A stretch of DNA of 64,000 nucleotides, taken from NCBI RefSeq assembly GCF_000745215.1, contig NZ_JQNK01000008.1, forward strand, positions 124,001-188,000, written 5' to 3'. This document shows, piece after piece, positions 50,642-59,791 of this stretch. Each line of letters starts with the position of its first letter. Within the stretch, counting starts at the first letter, position 1. Under the pieces are notes generated by a model. It had not been told where the DNA came from. It did no database searches and worked only from the letters and a program-made list of their open reading frames with translations. A program made the position numbers and the translations under genes. Origin of the DNA: Methylosinus sp. PW1. GTDB lineage: Bacteria > Pseudomonadota > Alphaproteobacteria > Rhizobiales > Beijerinckiaceae.

Positions 50642-52342
50642 TCAATAAAGCGTCACTCGCAATGTTCCGCCGAAATAGCGAGGATGGTCTTGGAGCTGGT
50701 AGGAAGCCGGCGCGGTCGGCGTGCCGGCCGTCCAGCCTCCGCCGGTCGGCTGAGCGGGAATGTAGCGCGTGTCGAATAGGTTTTTGGCCCAGAGCTGCAG
50801 GCTATAGCGCTCGTCGGCTGTGCGCAGGCCGAGGCCGGCATTCACGATCGAATAGGCCGGCTGCCAATATTGGAACACCGACCATGGATTGGTCAGCTGA
50901 TATTTGTCGGACCATGCGAGGTTGACATATCCGAAAGCCGTGAGCGGCTGGTCGGCCCACGGCCCAAAATCGCTGAAGATTCGCCCGAGCGGGTGTGAAT
51001 AGTCGGCGCCGATGTTGAATGTCCATTTCGGCAGATTGGTGAAACGCGTATTGGACAGCGATAGATAAAGCGGAGCCGTTTTGCCCCAGTTCCAATCGTC
51101 CGGCACGGGAGCATTCGGGAAATCGACGTAGCGCGCGTCTGTATAGGCGCCGTTGAAAGTCAGCCACAACCGCTCGAGCGGGCTCCAGCGACCGACGCCT
51201 TCGACGCCGCGTAGACGCACATGCGGCACATTGCCGAGATAGGTCTGCCGAATGGGCTGGCCCGTCGAATCGGTGATGCTCGAATTCACCATATTGGCTT
51301 GGAAATTATAGATATCGTTCCAATAGAGGTTGAGCGTGGCGATGAGCTTGCCGTCCAGCCAGTTGGTCTTCGCGCCGATCTCATAGTCCCAGGAGGTTTC
51401 CGCTTCGGTGAGCAGCGGCTGCCATCCCAGGAAGGTCGTCCCGGACCAGATCGCCTGTGCGGAGGTGTTCACCGCGGGGGCCTTCTCGCCGCGTCCCACG
51501 AGGCCGTAGAGAAGAATATTGTCGTCGAGCTTGTAGGATGGATTGAGCATGCCGGTCACCATGTTACGGGACACGCTCTGGCCGCCCGTGTCGAAGTAGC
51601 CGGTTCCGCTCGCGCCTTTCACGGCGTTGTAGACCTGGGTGAGCGAATATTTGGCGCTTCCGGCCTCGACCCAGGCGAAGTTCGAGCCTTCCTTCACCTC
51701 ATAGCTGTCGCGCAGACCGAGGGTCAGAGCCAACTGATCGTCGACGTGATAGGTCGCTTGGCCGAAGCCGGCGATGTTGAATGTCGTCGACTTGCCGTCC
51801 GCGTGCTGGCGGAAGCCCGCCATCAGCGCCGGATCGGTCGACGGCGACGCCGAATACCATTGCGCTGCGTCGGAGCCGTAGATTGTCTCCCTATAGGAAA
51901 ATATTTTTTCGTAGAGACCGTACAGACCGACGGACCATTCGAGCGTCTGCTCCTTGGGCGACGAGAGGCGGAACTCCTGCGAATATTGATCCGTCCACAC
52001 ATTGACGTGGTCGTCGGAGATCTCGAGCTCCTGATTGCCCATCGAATTGCGCGGGTGAAGGACGAATTCGCCCCAGGCGGAGATCGACGTGAGCGTGTTC
52101 TCGCCGATCTGTATGTTGAATTCATTGGAGAGAGAATATTGTCTTTCGTCGAGCGTGCCGAGATGCGTGTAATAGGGCTTGAATGGATCCAAAGTGAGTA
52201 TCGGCTTACGCAGCCTATTCCATACTGTCTGCGCATAGGTGGTTCCGAGCGTGCCATTGGCGTAGAGAGGCAAAGAATTTGAGAAAACACCAGTCGTGTT
52301 ATTGTTGTATTCGTGAGACGTTCCAAAATTGAATATCAGGCG
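50642..52342 (-). pseudogene. TonB-dependent receptor, C-terminal barrel part (separated by IS)
   Basis: The distal part of a TonB-dependent outer-membrane receptor. The frame reads on from the IS junction as LIFNFGTSHEYNNNTTG and continues through repeated barrel strands (FNIQIGENTLTSISAWGEF, GLRDSYEVKEGSNF, AWSDKYQLTNP) to the usual end FGGTLRVTLY. It has lost its own start codon, signal peptide and plug. The first half lies at 53502-54299, on the other side of a 1.19-kb insertion. Removal of the insertion with one copy of the 6-bp duplication gives a continuous reading frame of the receptor family. The substrate is unknown; iron or copper complexes are typical. Confidence 0.93.
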
Positions 52343-53531
52343 GAGCGCTTCGCAGAATAGCCGAGGTCTCGGCGTTTACGGTTTTTCGGCCGCAATCGAC
52401 GGGCTTTGATGCGCCCGCGCGCCATCTGGCGCAATGCTCTGCGCCGTCAGCCGGTCATTTTTCGCATCCCTATCCGGTTCGAGACACACCTCTCCCCTCG
52501 CGGCGTCATGCCGCCGCTTCGAGAACCCGCGCCCGCTTCATGTTCATCGCCATGACGACGAACTGAAGATGACAATTGTTGCGCGCGAGGCTGCGGTAGC
52601 GTACTCGCGCCATCCCATACCAGTTCTTCATCGTCGCGTTGGCGCGCTCGACGCCGACGCGAACGCTCGACGCCGTCTTGTTGAACCATCTCTGCCAGTC
52701 CGGCTGTCGCGCTCCGCGCTTCGCCTTATAGGCGATCTTGTCGTCGATCTTCTTGTCGTTCAACGCCTTGCGTAGCGCTGCGCTATCATATGCCTTGTCG
52801 CCGTAATAGGCCTCTTCATCGCCCTGGATCATCGCCTCGCCGCGCTGGCTGTCGTGCAGATCGGCGCTCGTCATCTCCGCTTGGCGCACGATGCCGCTTT
52901 CTTCGTCGACCGCCAGATGCGCCTTGTAGCCGAAGTAGGTCTCGCCGTTCTTCTTGGTGAAGCTCGCGTCCGGGTCGCGCGGATTGACCTGCCCCTCGTC
53001 GTGGGGCGGCGGCTTCACGGCGGCCGCGATGATAGTGGCGTCGACCAGCGTGCCGCGCTTCACGATCAGCCCGCGCGCGTCGAGTTGTCGATTGACCTCG
53101 GCAAGTAGTTTCTCGTCGAGGCCGAGCTTGGCGAGCCGCTGACGAAACCGCCAGATCGATGAATGGTCCGGCGTCTCCTCGTCCAGCGGAACCCCGCAAA
53201 AGCGCCGAAACGACAGGCGATCGCGCACAGCCTCCTCGGCGGCGGGGTCGGACAGCCCATACCACTGCTGCAACAGCACGATCTTGAACATGGTCAGTGG
53301 CGGATAGGCCGGCGCGCCGTCGCTCGAAGAATGCAGCGGACGCAAAATAACGTCGAACGCGCTCCACTCGAACGTCTTGGCGATATCTTCCAGAAACCCA
53401 CCAGGACGAGAATAGGCTTTCACGAATGCGTCGGCGAGCGAAGGTTGGCTGAAGTTGCGGCGTGACATCGGTGACTCACATCCCTCGGACGCCCCAGAGA
53501 ATCACGGGTTCGCCGGTTTTGCAAAGCGCTC
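52343..53531 (-). mobile_element. IS5-family insertion sequence in a TonB receptor gene
   Basis: A 1189-bp element with imperfect terminal inverted repeats: the left end reads GAGCGCTTCGCAGAATAGCC, and the right end, inverted, reads GAGCGCTTTGCAAAACCGGC. It carries one complete transposase gene on the minus strand, the same direction as the receptor. Length, inverted ends, transposase type and short target duplication all fit the IS5 family. A second copy is not present in the window. Confidence 0.92.
52506..53468 (-). CDS. IS5-family transposase
   Basis: A 320-residue DDE transposase. The N-terminal DUF772-type region is FDVILRPLHSSSDGAPAYPPLTMFKIVLLQQWYGLSDPAAEEAVRDRLSFRRFCGV. The catalytic residues are in LVDATII (D), YYGDKAYDSAALR (D) and VGVERANATMKNWYGMARVRY (E), the IS5 DDE spacing and YREK-like context. 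The frame is intact from a start at 53468 to a stop at 52506 and the gene is likely functional. Confidence 0.95.
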   Translation of the reverse strand: MSRRNFSQPSLADAFVKAYSRPGGFLEDIAKTFEWSAFDVILRPLHSSSDGAPAYPPLTMFKIVLLQQWYGLSDPAAEEAVRDRLSFRRFCGVPLDEETPDHSSIWRFRQRLAKLGLDEKLLAEVNRQLDARGLIVKRGTLVDATIIAAAVKPPPHDEGQVNPRDPDASFTKKNGETYFGYKAHLAVDEESGIVRQAEMTSADLHDSQRGEAMIQGDEEAYYGDKAYDSAALRKALNDKKIDDKIAYKAKRGARQPDWQRWFNKTASSVRVGVERANATMKNWYGMARVRYRSLARNNCHLQFVVMAMNMKRARVLEAAA

Positions 53532-54299
53532 CAGGCGGTCGGTGAAATTATCGCCGACATAATAGAGCTGCCCGCGCGCGCCCCACCGGTTGTTGTTCAA
53601 AACGCCGGCGCCCGTGGCCTGATCGCGAACCCATCCGTCGCTTTTGTCGAGGTAGAAGGTGACGCGATAGGCCAGCTTGTCGTCGATGATCGGACCGGTG
53701 ACATTCAGCTTCTCGATGATGTGGCTGTAATTGGCGAAAGAAGTTTCGAAGGTCGCCTTGCGCTCGAAAGAAGGCGTCTGCGTGCGGATGTTGACGGCGC
53801 CGACGGTCGTGTTCTTGCCGCCGGTCGTGCCGCGGGGACCGAGCTCGACCTCGAAGGAGTCGATGTCGACGAAGTCGGCCCATTGGAAGCCGACATGCTT
53901 GTAGAAGATATTGTCGACGATGAAGCCTGTGTCCGACTCGGCCCCGTCGCCATTGCCCGCGCCGACCCCTATGCCGCGGATCGCAGGACGTGATGTGCGT
54001 GGGTTGCCGATCGCGGGATTATAGTTGGGCACGAGCTGAGAAAAATCGGAGAGGCGTTCGAGATGCTGCTCCTCGGCTTTCTTGGCGTTGACATAACCGG
54101 CGGAGCGGGGCGTCCGGGCCAGAATTTTCTCTTCCCTTGCTGTCGGGCCGGCGTCGACCTCGGCGCCGACCTTCACATCTTCGACTCTCGCCTCGTCGCC
54201 ATAGGCCGTGAACGTCTGCGACCCGGCCACGCCGAGCGCGGCCAATGAGACCGAAGAAACCCAGGAACGCAGGCGTCGGGGCCATACCGTGGTGTTCAT
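53502..54299 (-). pseudogene. TonB-dependent receptor, N-terminal plug part (truncated by IS)
   Basis: The proximal part of the same receptor. It has a signal peptide (LRSWVSSVSLAALGVAGSQTF) and a plug domain: LSDFSQLVPNYNPAIGNPRTSRPAIRGIGVG, then FIVDNIFYKHVGFQWADFVDIDSFEVELGPRGTTGGKNTTVGAVNIRT. The frame enters the IS after GDNFTDRL and stops there after a few foreign codons (ERFAKPANP). The ATG at 54299 has a GGAAG site 7 bases upstream. The AT-rich region to its right should hold the promoter. Confidence 0.93.
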
Positions 54300-54471
54300 G
54301 AGAGAAGCTTCCATATTAATCATATGGAATTTGTATTGTATCTAAATTTCCTGTTGATTTACCTATGGTTAATGCAAGATTGCCCAAGTCTCTTCGGAAA
54401 GCGAAAGTGTTTTTTTCAAGGTAAAAAAATGGGATAGTGCGACCCCGCCGCTGACAAAGGGGGATTTCGTG

Positions 54472-55134
54472 ATGTCATCGCAAGCCTGGACCGAGGTCGA
54501 CGCCTATATTTCAGATCGCCTGATCGGCCCCGACGCCGATCTCGATGCGGCCCTTTCCGCCAACGCCGCTGCGGGCTTGCCGGCGATCGACGTCTCGCCG
54601 CCGCAGGGCAAGCTGCTGCATATTCTGGCGCGCTCCATTGGTGCGAAACGCATTCTCGAGGTCGGCGCGCTCGGCGGCTATAGCACCATATGGCTGGCGC
54701 GCGCTCTGCCGGAGGGCGGCAGGCTGGTGACTTTGGAGCTCGAGCAGAAGCATGCCGATGTCGCCGCCGCCAATCTCGCGAAGGCCGGTCTCGCGAGCCG
54801 TGTCGAGATTCGCGTCGGCGCGGCGCTGGACACTCTGCCCAAGCTCGCGGCGGAGGCGGCCGGTCCCTTCGACCTCGCCTTCATCGACGCCGACAAGCCC
54901 AATAACGCCAATTACTTCGCCTTAGCGCTGACGCTCGCGCGGCCGGGGGGCCTCATCATTGTCGACAATGTGGTGAGGGAGGGCTCTGTGCTCGCGGGGA
55001 CGGACGCCAACGCCGCCGGCGCGAGAGCGCTGTTCGAGGCGATCGCCGCCGAGCCTCGCGTCACCGCGACCGCCATTCAGACGGTCGGCTCCAAGGGCTG
55101 GGACGGCTTCGCCATCGCGTTCGTGAACGGCTGA
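54472..55134 (+). CDS. O-methyltransferase (caffeoyl-CoA OMT-like)
   Basis: A 220-residue SAM-dependent O-methyltransferase of the Methyltransf_3 group. It has ILEVGALGGYSTIWLARALPEGGRLVTLELEQKHADVAAANL (SAM site) and PFDLAFIDADKPNNANYFALAL (metal and substrate site), then GGLIIVDNVVREG. The family methylates catechols and related small molecules. A GTG directly before the ATG is an alternative start. It is co-directional with the frameshifted gene 33 bp downstream. Confidence 0.9.
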   Translation: MSSQAWTEVDAYISDRLIGPDADLDAALSANAAAGLPAIDVSPPQGKLLHILARSIGAKRILEVGALGGYSTIWLARALPEGGRLVTLELEQKHADVAAANLAKAGLASRVEIRVGAALDTLPKLAAEAAGPFDLAFIDADKPNNANYFALALTLARPGGLIIVDNVVREGSVLAGTDANAAGARALFEAIAAEPRVTATAIQTVGSKGWDGFAIAFVNG

Positions 55135-55167
55135 CGCGCGGCGTTCCGATACGAAGGATGGACGCAG

Positions 55168-56036
55168 ATGGCGCGCCTCTACAGCGACCAAATTGTCGGC
55201 TATTGGCGGAAGGGGATGCGCGAGCTGAATTTCGGCGATGCGCTTTCCGAGCTGCTGTATCGAGAGCTGACCAAGCGCAGCATGCGCGACCGACGCGCCG
55301 GACGCTATAAAAGCGACTTCGACGTCGTTCGCTTGATCGGCAGCGTCATTTCCGATCATCAGATCGAGATCGACCTCTCCCATTCTCGCGCCGATCGTGC
55401 GCCGAAGATCGCCTTTTGGTGCTGCGGCAAGCGCGATCCGCATCCGCTGAGCGAGGAGCTGCAGCGGCATTGCGTCTTTCTGGGCGCGCGCGGACCGCTC
55501 ACGCGCGATGCGCTGGGCTTGCCGGCGGAGAGACGCCGCTCGGCGATCCCGCATTGCTGCTGCCCTTGCTCTATGCGCCGCGCATCGATCCGGACCTCGT
55601 CGACAAGGCGATCTGCGTGCCGCATTTTCTCGAGCCGAAAACCGATCGGCAGCTGATCGAGGAAACCGGCGTCGATCTGGTCGTGCGGCCGAATATCGCC
55701 GCGAGCTTCGACGCCATTCGGCGGGCGATCGACCAGATCGTCAGCGCGCGCTTCGTTCTCTGCGGCGCTCTGCACGCCGCTATCCTGCGCTGCGCCTTTG
55801 ACGTCCCTTTCGGCTATTTCGACAGCGGCTATGTCGATGTTCCGTTCAAATGGGACGATTTCGCCGCCTCTGTCGGCGTCGGCGCGCGCTTCGCATCGAA
55901 TCTGCCGCAGGGCGAGGCCTTTTATGCGGAAGATTTCGCGGGAAAAATCCGCAAGCCCGATCTTCTGGCGATTCTCGACTGCGCGCCGATCATCGCGCCC
56001 CGCGCTTTGCGCGCCCGCGCCAAAGAGCTGAAATAA
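55168..56036 (+). pseudogene. Polysaccharide pyruvyl transferase-like gene, frameshifted
   Basis: Two overlapping reading frames join into one family-like protein. The first frame (from 55168) reads GYWRKGMRELNFGDALSELLYRELTKRS and CVFLGARGPLTRDALGLPA, like ExoV-type pyruvyl transferases. It then becomes nonsense. The second frame continues the sense as LGDPALLLPLLYAPRIDPDLVDKAICVPHFLEPKTD, DLVVRPNIAASFDAIRRAIDQIVSARFVLCGALHAAILRCAFDVPF and so on to 56036. The switch is at GAGAGA (55528-55533), where two extra bases would explain the shift. The family adds pyruvate ketals to polysaccharides. Either a decayed gene, a slippage site or a sequencing error. Confidence 0.8.
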
Positions 56037-56058
56037 AATCAAGATCCTGAAACGCCGA

Positions 56059-56078
56059 GGGCGGCCTTTCGGCCGCCC
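56059..56078. terminator. Hairpin between convergent genes
   Basis: GGGCGGCC pairs with GGCCGCCC around TTTC, between the frameshifted gene (plus) and the repeat protein (minus). It has no U-run, so its strength is unclear. Confidence 0.55.
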
Positions 56079-56109
56079 TGCGTCTTGGAGTTCTGTCGGC
56101 GTCGCCCGC

Positions 56110-56493
56110 TCAGGCGTCGGCTAGGACCCGGTCGCGCGCGGCGGCGCCCTTTTGGACCGGCTCGCCGGCGGCGTCGAAGAAGGAGGCGTCGATCTGGCGG
56201 CCCCTCTCGTCATAGCGCCAAGCGATTTTGGCGACGCCGAGGCCCTTGCGCAGGGTCGGCTTGCCGTCGGCGTTGAAATAGGCTTCCTCGACCTTATTGC
56301 CGCGCTCGTCATAGCGGCGGGCGACACGCGCCGCGCCTATGCTCTTGCGCTTCACCGGGCGGCCGTCGGCGCCGAAGTAAGTCTCCAGCACCTCGATCCG
56401 CCTGCGCGCCGGCGGATTGGACTGGTCCTGAGCGGGCGCGGCCGCAGTTCGCGCGGCGCGCCGTCCTTCGCGGGGAGCAACATCGTAATCCAT
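56110..56493 (-). CDS. Small repeat protein (about 33-residue repeats)
   Basis: A 127-residue protein with no signal peptide. It contains near-identical tandem units of about 33 residues: ETYFGADGRPVKRKSIGAARVARRYDERGNKVE, EAYFNADGKPTLRKGLGVAKIAWRYDERGRQID, then a partial ASFFDAAGEPVQKG. Each has YF-x-A-D-G-x-P and RYDERG, resembling the beta-type repeats seen in larger bacterial surface or signalling proteins. I cannot assign a function. It ends DRVLADA and stands alone between two convergent or unrelated genes. Confidence 0.7.
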   Translation of the reverse strand: MDYDVAPREGRRAARTAAAPAQDQSNPPARRRIEVLETYFGADGRPVKRKSIGAARVARRYDERGNKVEEAYFNADGKPTLRKGLGVAKIAWRYDERGRQIDASFFDAAGEPVQKGAAARDRVLADA

Positions 56494-56656
56494 TGTCTCG
56501 ACTCGGCCTCTCTAGCGATTTTCGAGTCGATCCCCGCGCATCGTGGCGCATGCGGAATCGATCATGAATTCGCTTTTGTCTTCTGATGGATGCGCCTTCC
56601 CTCCGCCGGGGGCGGGAGCGGAAAGGCGCGCCAGCGGCGCAGCCTCGTGGCTGCGG

Positions 56657-57046
56657 TCAGACGGCGAGGACGGGCGGAGCGCGCGCTCCGACAGGAAGTT
56701 GGGCGAGACGTTTGTGACCGCCGGATTCGCGCAGAGGCAGGAGAATTCCCACCTCGGGCGAGCGCGGCGGCTCGAGCTCGGCGAAGCCGCCGATGACGCC
56801 GCCGTCGAGCCCCGTGCAGTGCTGGACGCAGCAGGCGTCCATTCCATGCGTGGGCGCGCGCGGTCCTTGCGAGCGATCGTCGACCGCCTTGGCGGTGACG
56901 CAGATCGCACTGCCGAGAGCGCTCTGTCCGGCGCGGGCGCCGACGACGAGGCCCGTGGCCAGGCCCTGCAGAACGAGCAGATAGGCGACGAGCAGCGTGG
57001 CCGCCGTCTGTCCATACTGCCGAGATTTGTCGCTCTGCTGGGTCAC
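56657..57046 (-). CDS. Small membrane/secreted Cys-containing protein (DUF2946-like), paralogue
   Basis: A 129-residue protein with a hydrophobic segment (TAATLLVAYLLVLQGLATGLVVGA) and a Cys/His group MDACCVQHCTGLDGG. It ends GARAPPVLAV, like the RGPPAA end of the protein at 32802-33182. The GTG at 57046 is chosen because GGAG lies close upstream and the longer frame runs antisense to the S24 repressor. Such proteins are frequent near metal-uptake loci; here the IS-split receptor lies 3 kb away. Function unknown. Confidence 0.65.
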   Translation of the reverse strand: MTQQSDKSRQYGQTAATLLVAYLLVLQGLATGLVVGARAGQSALGSAICVTAKAVDDRSQGPRAPTHGMDACCVQHCTGLDGGVIGGFAELEPPRSPEVGILLPLRESGGHKRLAQLPVGARAPPVLAV

Positions 57047-57218
57047 GATCGCTCCAAGATAGGCGGGCCTCGCGACATGGTCAATGGAGCCTCGCCGGGC
57101 GGCTCTTGGAATTTGCTGAAAATGCGAGAGTTTCCGGCGAAAAAAAGTCCGCGGCGCGCAGCAAGGGAGATTTGGCTCCCGGGCAAATCTCGAATTGCGG
57201 AGCGTGGGCGACTGTTCT

Positions 57219-57236
57219 ATTCCTAGCTCTAGGAAT
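57219..57236. promoter_or_regulatory. Perfect palindrome upstream of the S24-type repressor
   Basis: ATTCCTAG-CT-CTAGGAAT is a perfect inverted repeat with 8-bp arms, ending 12 bp before the TTG start of the repressor. Its position fits an autoregulatory operator overlapping the ribosome site. Confidence 0.6.
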
Positions 57237-57247
57237 GAGGTCCGCCA

Positions 57248-57889
57248 TTGGCTGAGATCCTGACGCATGCGCAAATCTGGGCGGCGCTGGACGCGCTCGG
57301 CGAGCGCTATGGCCTCACCGCCTCCGGCCTCGCCCGCAAAGCCGGGCTGGACCCGACCACTTTCAACCGCTCCAAGCGGCAGACCGCCGATGGGCGGCTG
57401 CGCTGGCCCTCGACCGAATCGATCGCCAAGGTTCTGCAGGCGACCGGCGCGAGCCTGGACGAGTTCATGTCTCTGGTCTTGGCCAAGGGGCAGCGGCCGA
57501 CGCGCAGCGCCCGCCCGCTCATCGGGCTCGCCCAGGCCGGGGTCGGCGGCTATTTCGACGACGCCGGCTTCGCCACCGGCACGGGCTGGGACGAGATCGA
57601 CGTCTTCGCCGACGCCGACGAGCATTCCTACGCGCTCGAGATTTCCGGCGACTCCATGGCTCCGCTCTATCGCGACGGCGATATCGTCATCGTCTCGCCG
57701 GCCGCGCCGGTGCGCCGCGGCGACCGCGTGGTGGTGAAGACCACCTCCGGCGAAGTGCTCGCCAAGGAGCTGAAGCGGCAGACGGCGCGCACGGTGGAGC
57801 TGAAATCCTTCAATCCCGCCTATCCGGACCGCGTGCTGCCCAAGGAGGAGGTGAGCTGGATCGCCCGCATATTATGGGCGAGCCAGTGA
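57248..57889 (+). CDS. S24 peptidase-type transcriptional regulator (LexA/CI-like)
   Basis: A 213-residue regulator with an N-terminal helix-turn-helix of the phage-repressor type (LTASGLARKAGLDPTTFNRSKR). The C-terminal S24 peptidase domain contains the catalytic Ser in ISGDSMAPLYRDGDIVIV (about residue 136) and the Lys in GEVLAKELKRQ. This design allows self-cleavage as in LexA or phage CI, though the Ala-Gly cleavage site is not obvious (LAQAGVGGYF is a candidate). The start is TTG at 57248 with GAGG 7 bases upstream. It is not LexA itself; no SOS genes are next to it. Confidence 0.86.
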   Translation: MAEILTHAQIWAALDALGERYGLTASGLARKAGLDPTTFNRSKRQTADGRLRWPSTESIAKVLQATGASLDEFMSLVLAKGQRPTRSARPLIGLAQAGVGGYFDDAGFATGTGWDEIDVFADADEHSYALEISGDSMAPLYRDGDIVIVSPAAPVRRGDRVVVKTTSGEVLAKELKRQTARTVELKSFNPAYPDRVLPKEEVSWIARILWASQ

Positions 57890-57992
57890 GCGGTCCGCGG
57901 CGTCATGTTCCATCGACGTCGAGACGCTAGATTTGCCACCCGACGAATAAATTCGGCGCGTCCCTGAGGCGCGTTTTACCTGGAGGACGCGA

Positions 57993-58778
57993 ATGTCTCT
58001 CGCCAAACGCAACGCCGTCGTCACCGGCTCCACCAGCGGCATCGGCCTCGCCGTCGTCCGCGCCCTCGCCAAGGAGGGGGCCAATGTCGTCCTCAACGGC
58101 TTCGGCGACGCCGCCGAGATCGAGAAGGAGCGCGTCGCCATAGAGACGAAGTTCGGCGTCACCGCCATTTACGACGGCGCCGACATGACCAAGCCCGAGG
58201 AAATCGAGGCCATGATCCACAATGCCGAGGCGAAGCTCGGCTCGGTCGATATTCTCGTCAACAACGCCGGGATACAATTTGTCTCGCCGATCGAGGATTT
58301 TCCGATCGAGAAATGGAATCAGATCATCGCGATCGATCTCTCCTCGGCCTTCCATACCATCCGCGCGGCGACGCCGGGCATGAAGAAGCGCCGCTGGGGC
58401 CGCATCGTCAACACCGCCTCGGCGCATTCGCTGGTCGCCTCGCCCTTCAAGGCGGCCTATGTCGCCGCCAAGCACGGCATAGCCGGGCTCAACAAGGTGG
58501 TGGCTCTGGAGCTCGCCACTTATGGCGTCACCGCCAATTGCATCTCGCCCGGCTATGTGTGGACGCCTTTGGTCGAGAAGCAGATTCCCGACACGATGAA
58601 GGCCCGCAACCTCACCCGCGAGCAGGTCATCAATGATGTGCTGCTGCAGGCGCAGCCGACCAAGGAATTCGTGACCGTCGATCAGATTGCGGCGCTCGTC
58701 CTGTTCCTGTGCTCGGACGCCGCGGCGCAGATCACCGGCTCCAACATTTCCATCGACGGCGGCTGGACCGCGGGATGA
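57993..58778 (+). CDS. bdhA: 3-hydroxybutyrate dehydrogenase
   Basis: An SDR of 261 residues oxidising 3-hydroxybutyrate to acetoacetate, used when polyhydroxybutyrate is degraded. It has GSTSGIGLAVVRAL, NNAGIQFVSPIEDFP (characteristic of HBDH), TASAHSLVASPFKAAYVAAKHG (catalytic Ser, Tyr and Lys) and GYVWTPLVEKQIPD. AGGAGG-like TGGAGG precedes the start. The patatin gene overlaps its stop by ATGA, so the two are expressed together, which fits PHB turnover. Confidence 0.93.
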   Translation: MSLAKRNAVVTGSTSGIGLAVVRALAKEGANVVLNGFGDAAEIEKERVAIETKFGVTAIYDGADMTKPEEIEAMIHNAEAKLGSVDILVNNAGIQFVSPIEDFPIEKWNQIIAIDLSSAFHTIRAATPGMKKRRWGRIVNTASAHSLVASPFKAAYVAAKHGIAGLNKVVALELATYGVTANCISPGYVWTPLVEKQIPDTMKARNLTREQVINDVLLQAQPTKEFVTVDQIAALVLFLCSDAAAQITGSNISIDGGWTAG

Positions 58779-59791
58779 CCGACGAAAAGAAGAAGGTCAC
58801 TCTGGCCTTGCAGGGTGGGGGCGCCCATGGCGCCTTCACCTGGGGCGTGCTGGACGCTTTTCTCGAGGATGGGCGGCTGGACGTCATCGGCATCAGCGGC
58901 GCCAGCGCCGGCGCGATGAACGCCGTCGTCTATGCGGACGGTTTGCGCGAGGGCGGGCCGGCGCGCGCCCGCGCGCAGCTCCAGGAATTCTGGCGGACGG
59001 TCAGCCTCGGCGGCGATCTCAGCAAGGCGCAGCGCGAACTCTGCGACATGGTGTTCGGTTTCTGGGATCCGTTGAAGCTGCGCAAGACGATCGCCCACAA
59101 CGCCGCCAATTATTTCTCGCCCTATGAGTTCAATCCGCTCGACATCAACCCGCTGCGCGATCTCATCGAGGGGCTCGTCGATTTTCCGGCGCTGCGCGCC
59201 ACCGACAATCTGAAGCTGTTCATCTCGGCCACCAATGTGCGCACCGGCAAGGTGCGAATCTTTCGGCGGCCGGAGCTCACCATAGACATGCTGATGGCCT
59301 CCGCCTGCCTGCCCACTCTGTTCCAGGCGGTGGAGGTGGAGGGCGAGGCCTATTGGGACGGCGGCTATATGGGCAATCCGGCGCTGTTTCCGCTCTACAC
59401 GGAGACCGATTGCTGCGACATTATTCTGGTGCAGATCAATCCGGTCGAGCGCGACGAGATTCCGCGCACCTCGCAGGAGATCATGGACCGGCTGAACGAG
59501 ATCACCTTCAACGCCTCGCTCCTGCACGAGTTTCGCGCCATCGACTTCGTGGCCCGTCTCATCGACGCCGGACGGCTGAAGGGCACGCATTATAAGAAGG
59601 TGCTGCTGCATCTGGTCGAGGGCGGCGCGGCGATGAAGCGCTTCGGCGCGGACACCAAGCTCGACGCCGATTATGATTTCCTGCGTTCGCTGTTCGATAT
59701 CGGCCGCGAGGCCGGCAAGGCGTTTCTCGACGAGCATTATGATGCGATCGGCGTCACGGGAACGGCGCAATTGAAGGAGCAGCTCGTCTGA
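58775..59791 (+). CDS. Patatin-like phospholipase/esterase
   Basis: A 338-residue serine hydrolase of the patatin family: oxyanion loop GGGAHGAFTWG (residues about 15-25), nucleophile motif GISGASAGAMNAV (G-x-S-x-G), and the catalytic Asp in DGGYMGNPAL. Enzymes of this kind cleave lipids or, in PHB-storing bacteria, may act on polymer or granule lipids; the coupling to bdhA makes a PHB-related role plausible. The ATG at 58775 overlaps the bdhA stop. Confidence 0.88.
   Translation: MTDEKKKVTLALQGGGAHGAFTWGVLDAFLEDGRLDVIGISGASAGAMNAVVYADGLREGGPARARAQLQEFWRTVSLGGDLSKAQRELCDMVFGFWDPLKLRKTIAHNAANYFSPYEFNPLDINPLRDLIEGLVDFPALRATDNLKLFISATNVRTGKVRIFRRPELTIDMLMASACLPTLFQAVEVEGEAYWDGGYMGNPALFPLYTETDCCDIILVQINPVERDEIPRTSQEIMDRLNEITFNASLLHEFRAIDFVARLIDAGRLKGTHYKKVLLHLVEGGAAMKRFGADTKLDADYDFLRSLFDIGREAGKAFLDEHYDAIGVTGTAQLKEQLV

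Larger units (their letters stand above)
52337..53537. repeat. Target-site duplication flanking the IS element
   Basis: CAGGCG occurs at 52337-52342 and 53532-53537, immediately outside the IS ends (or AGGC, 4 bp, if the terminal base pair is counted with the inverted repeat). It marks a recent, unaltered insertion. The span given covers both copies. Confidence 0.88.

Noticed and set aside
50642..54299. Two independent receptor genes on either side of the transposase.
   Set aside because: One half has only the plug and the other only the barrel, and the reading frame joins exactly when the IS and one target copy are removed.
55416..56036. A separate gene starting at 55416.
   Set aside because: Its first 35 codons are the wrong frame of the upstream pyruvyl-transferase-like gene; the remaining part continues that family, so a frameshift explains both frames.
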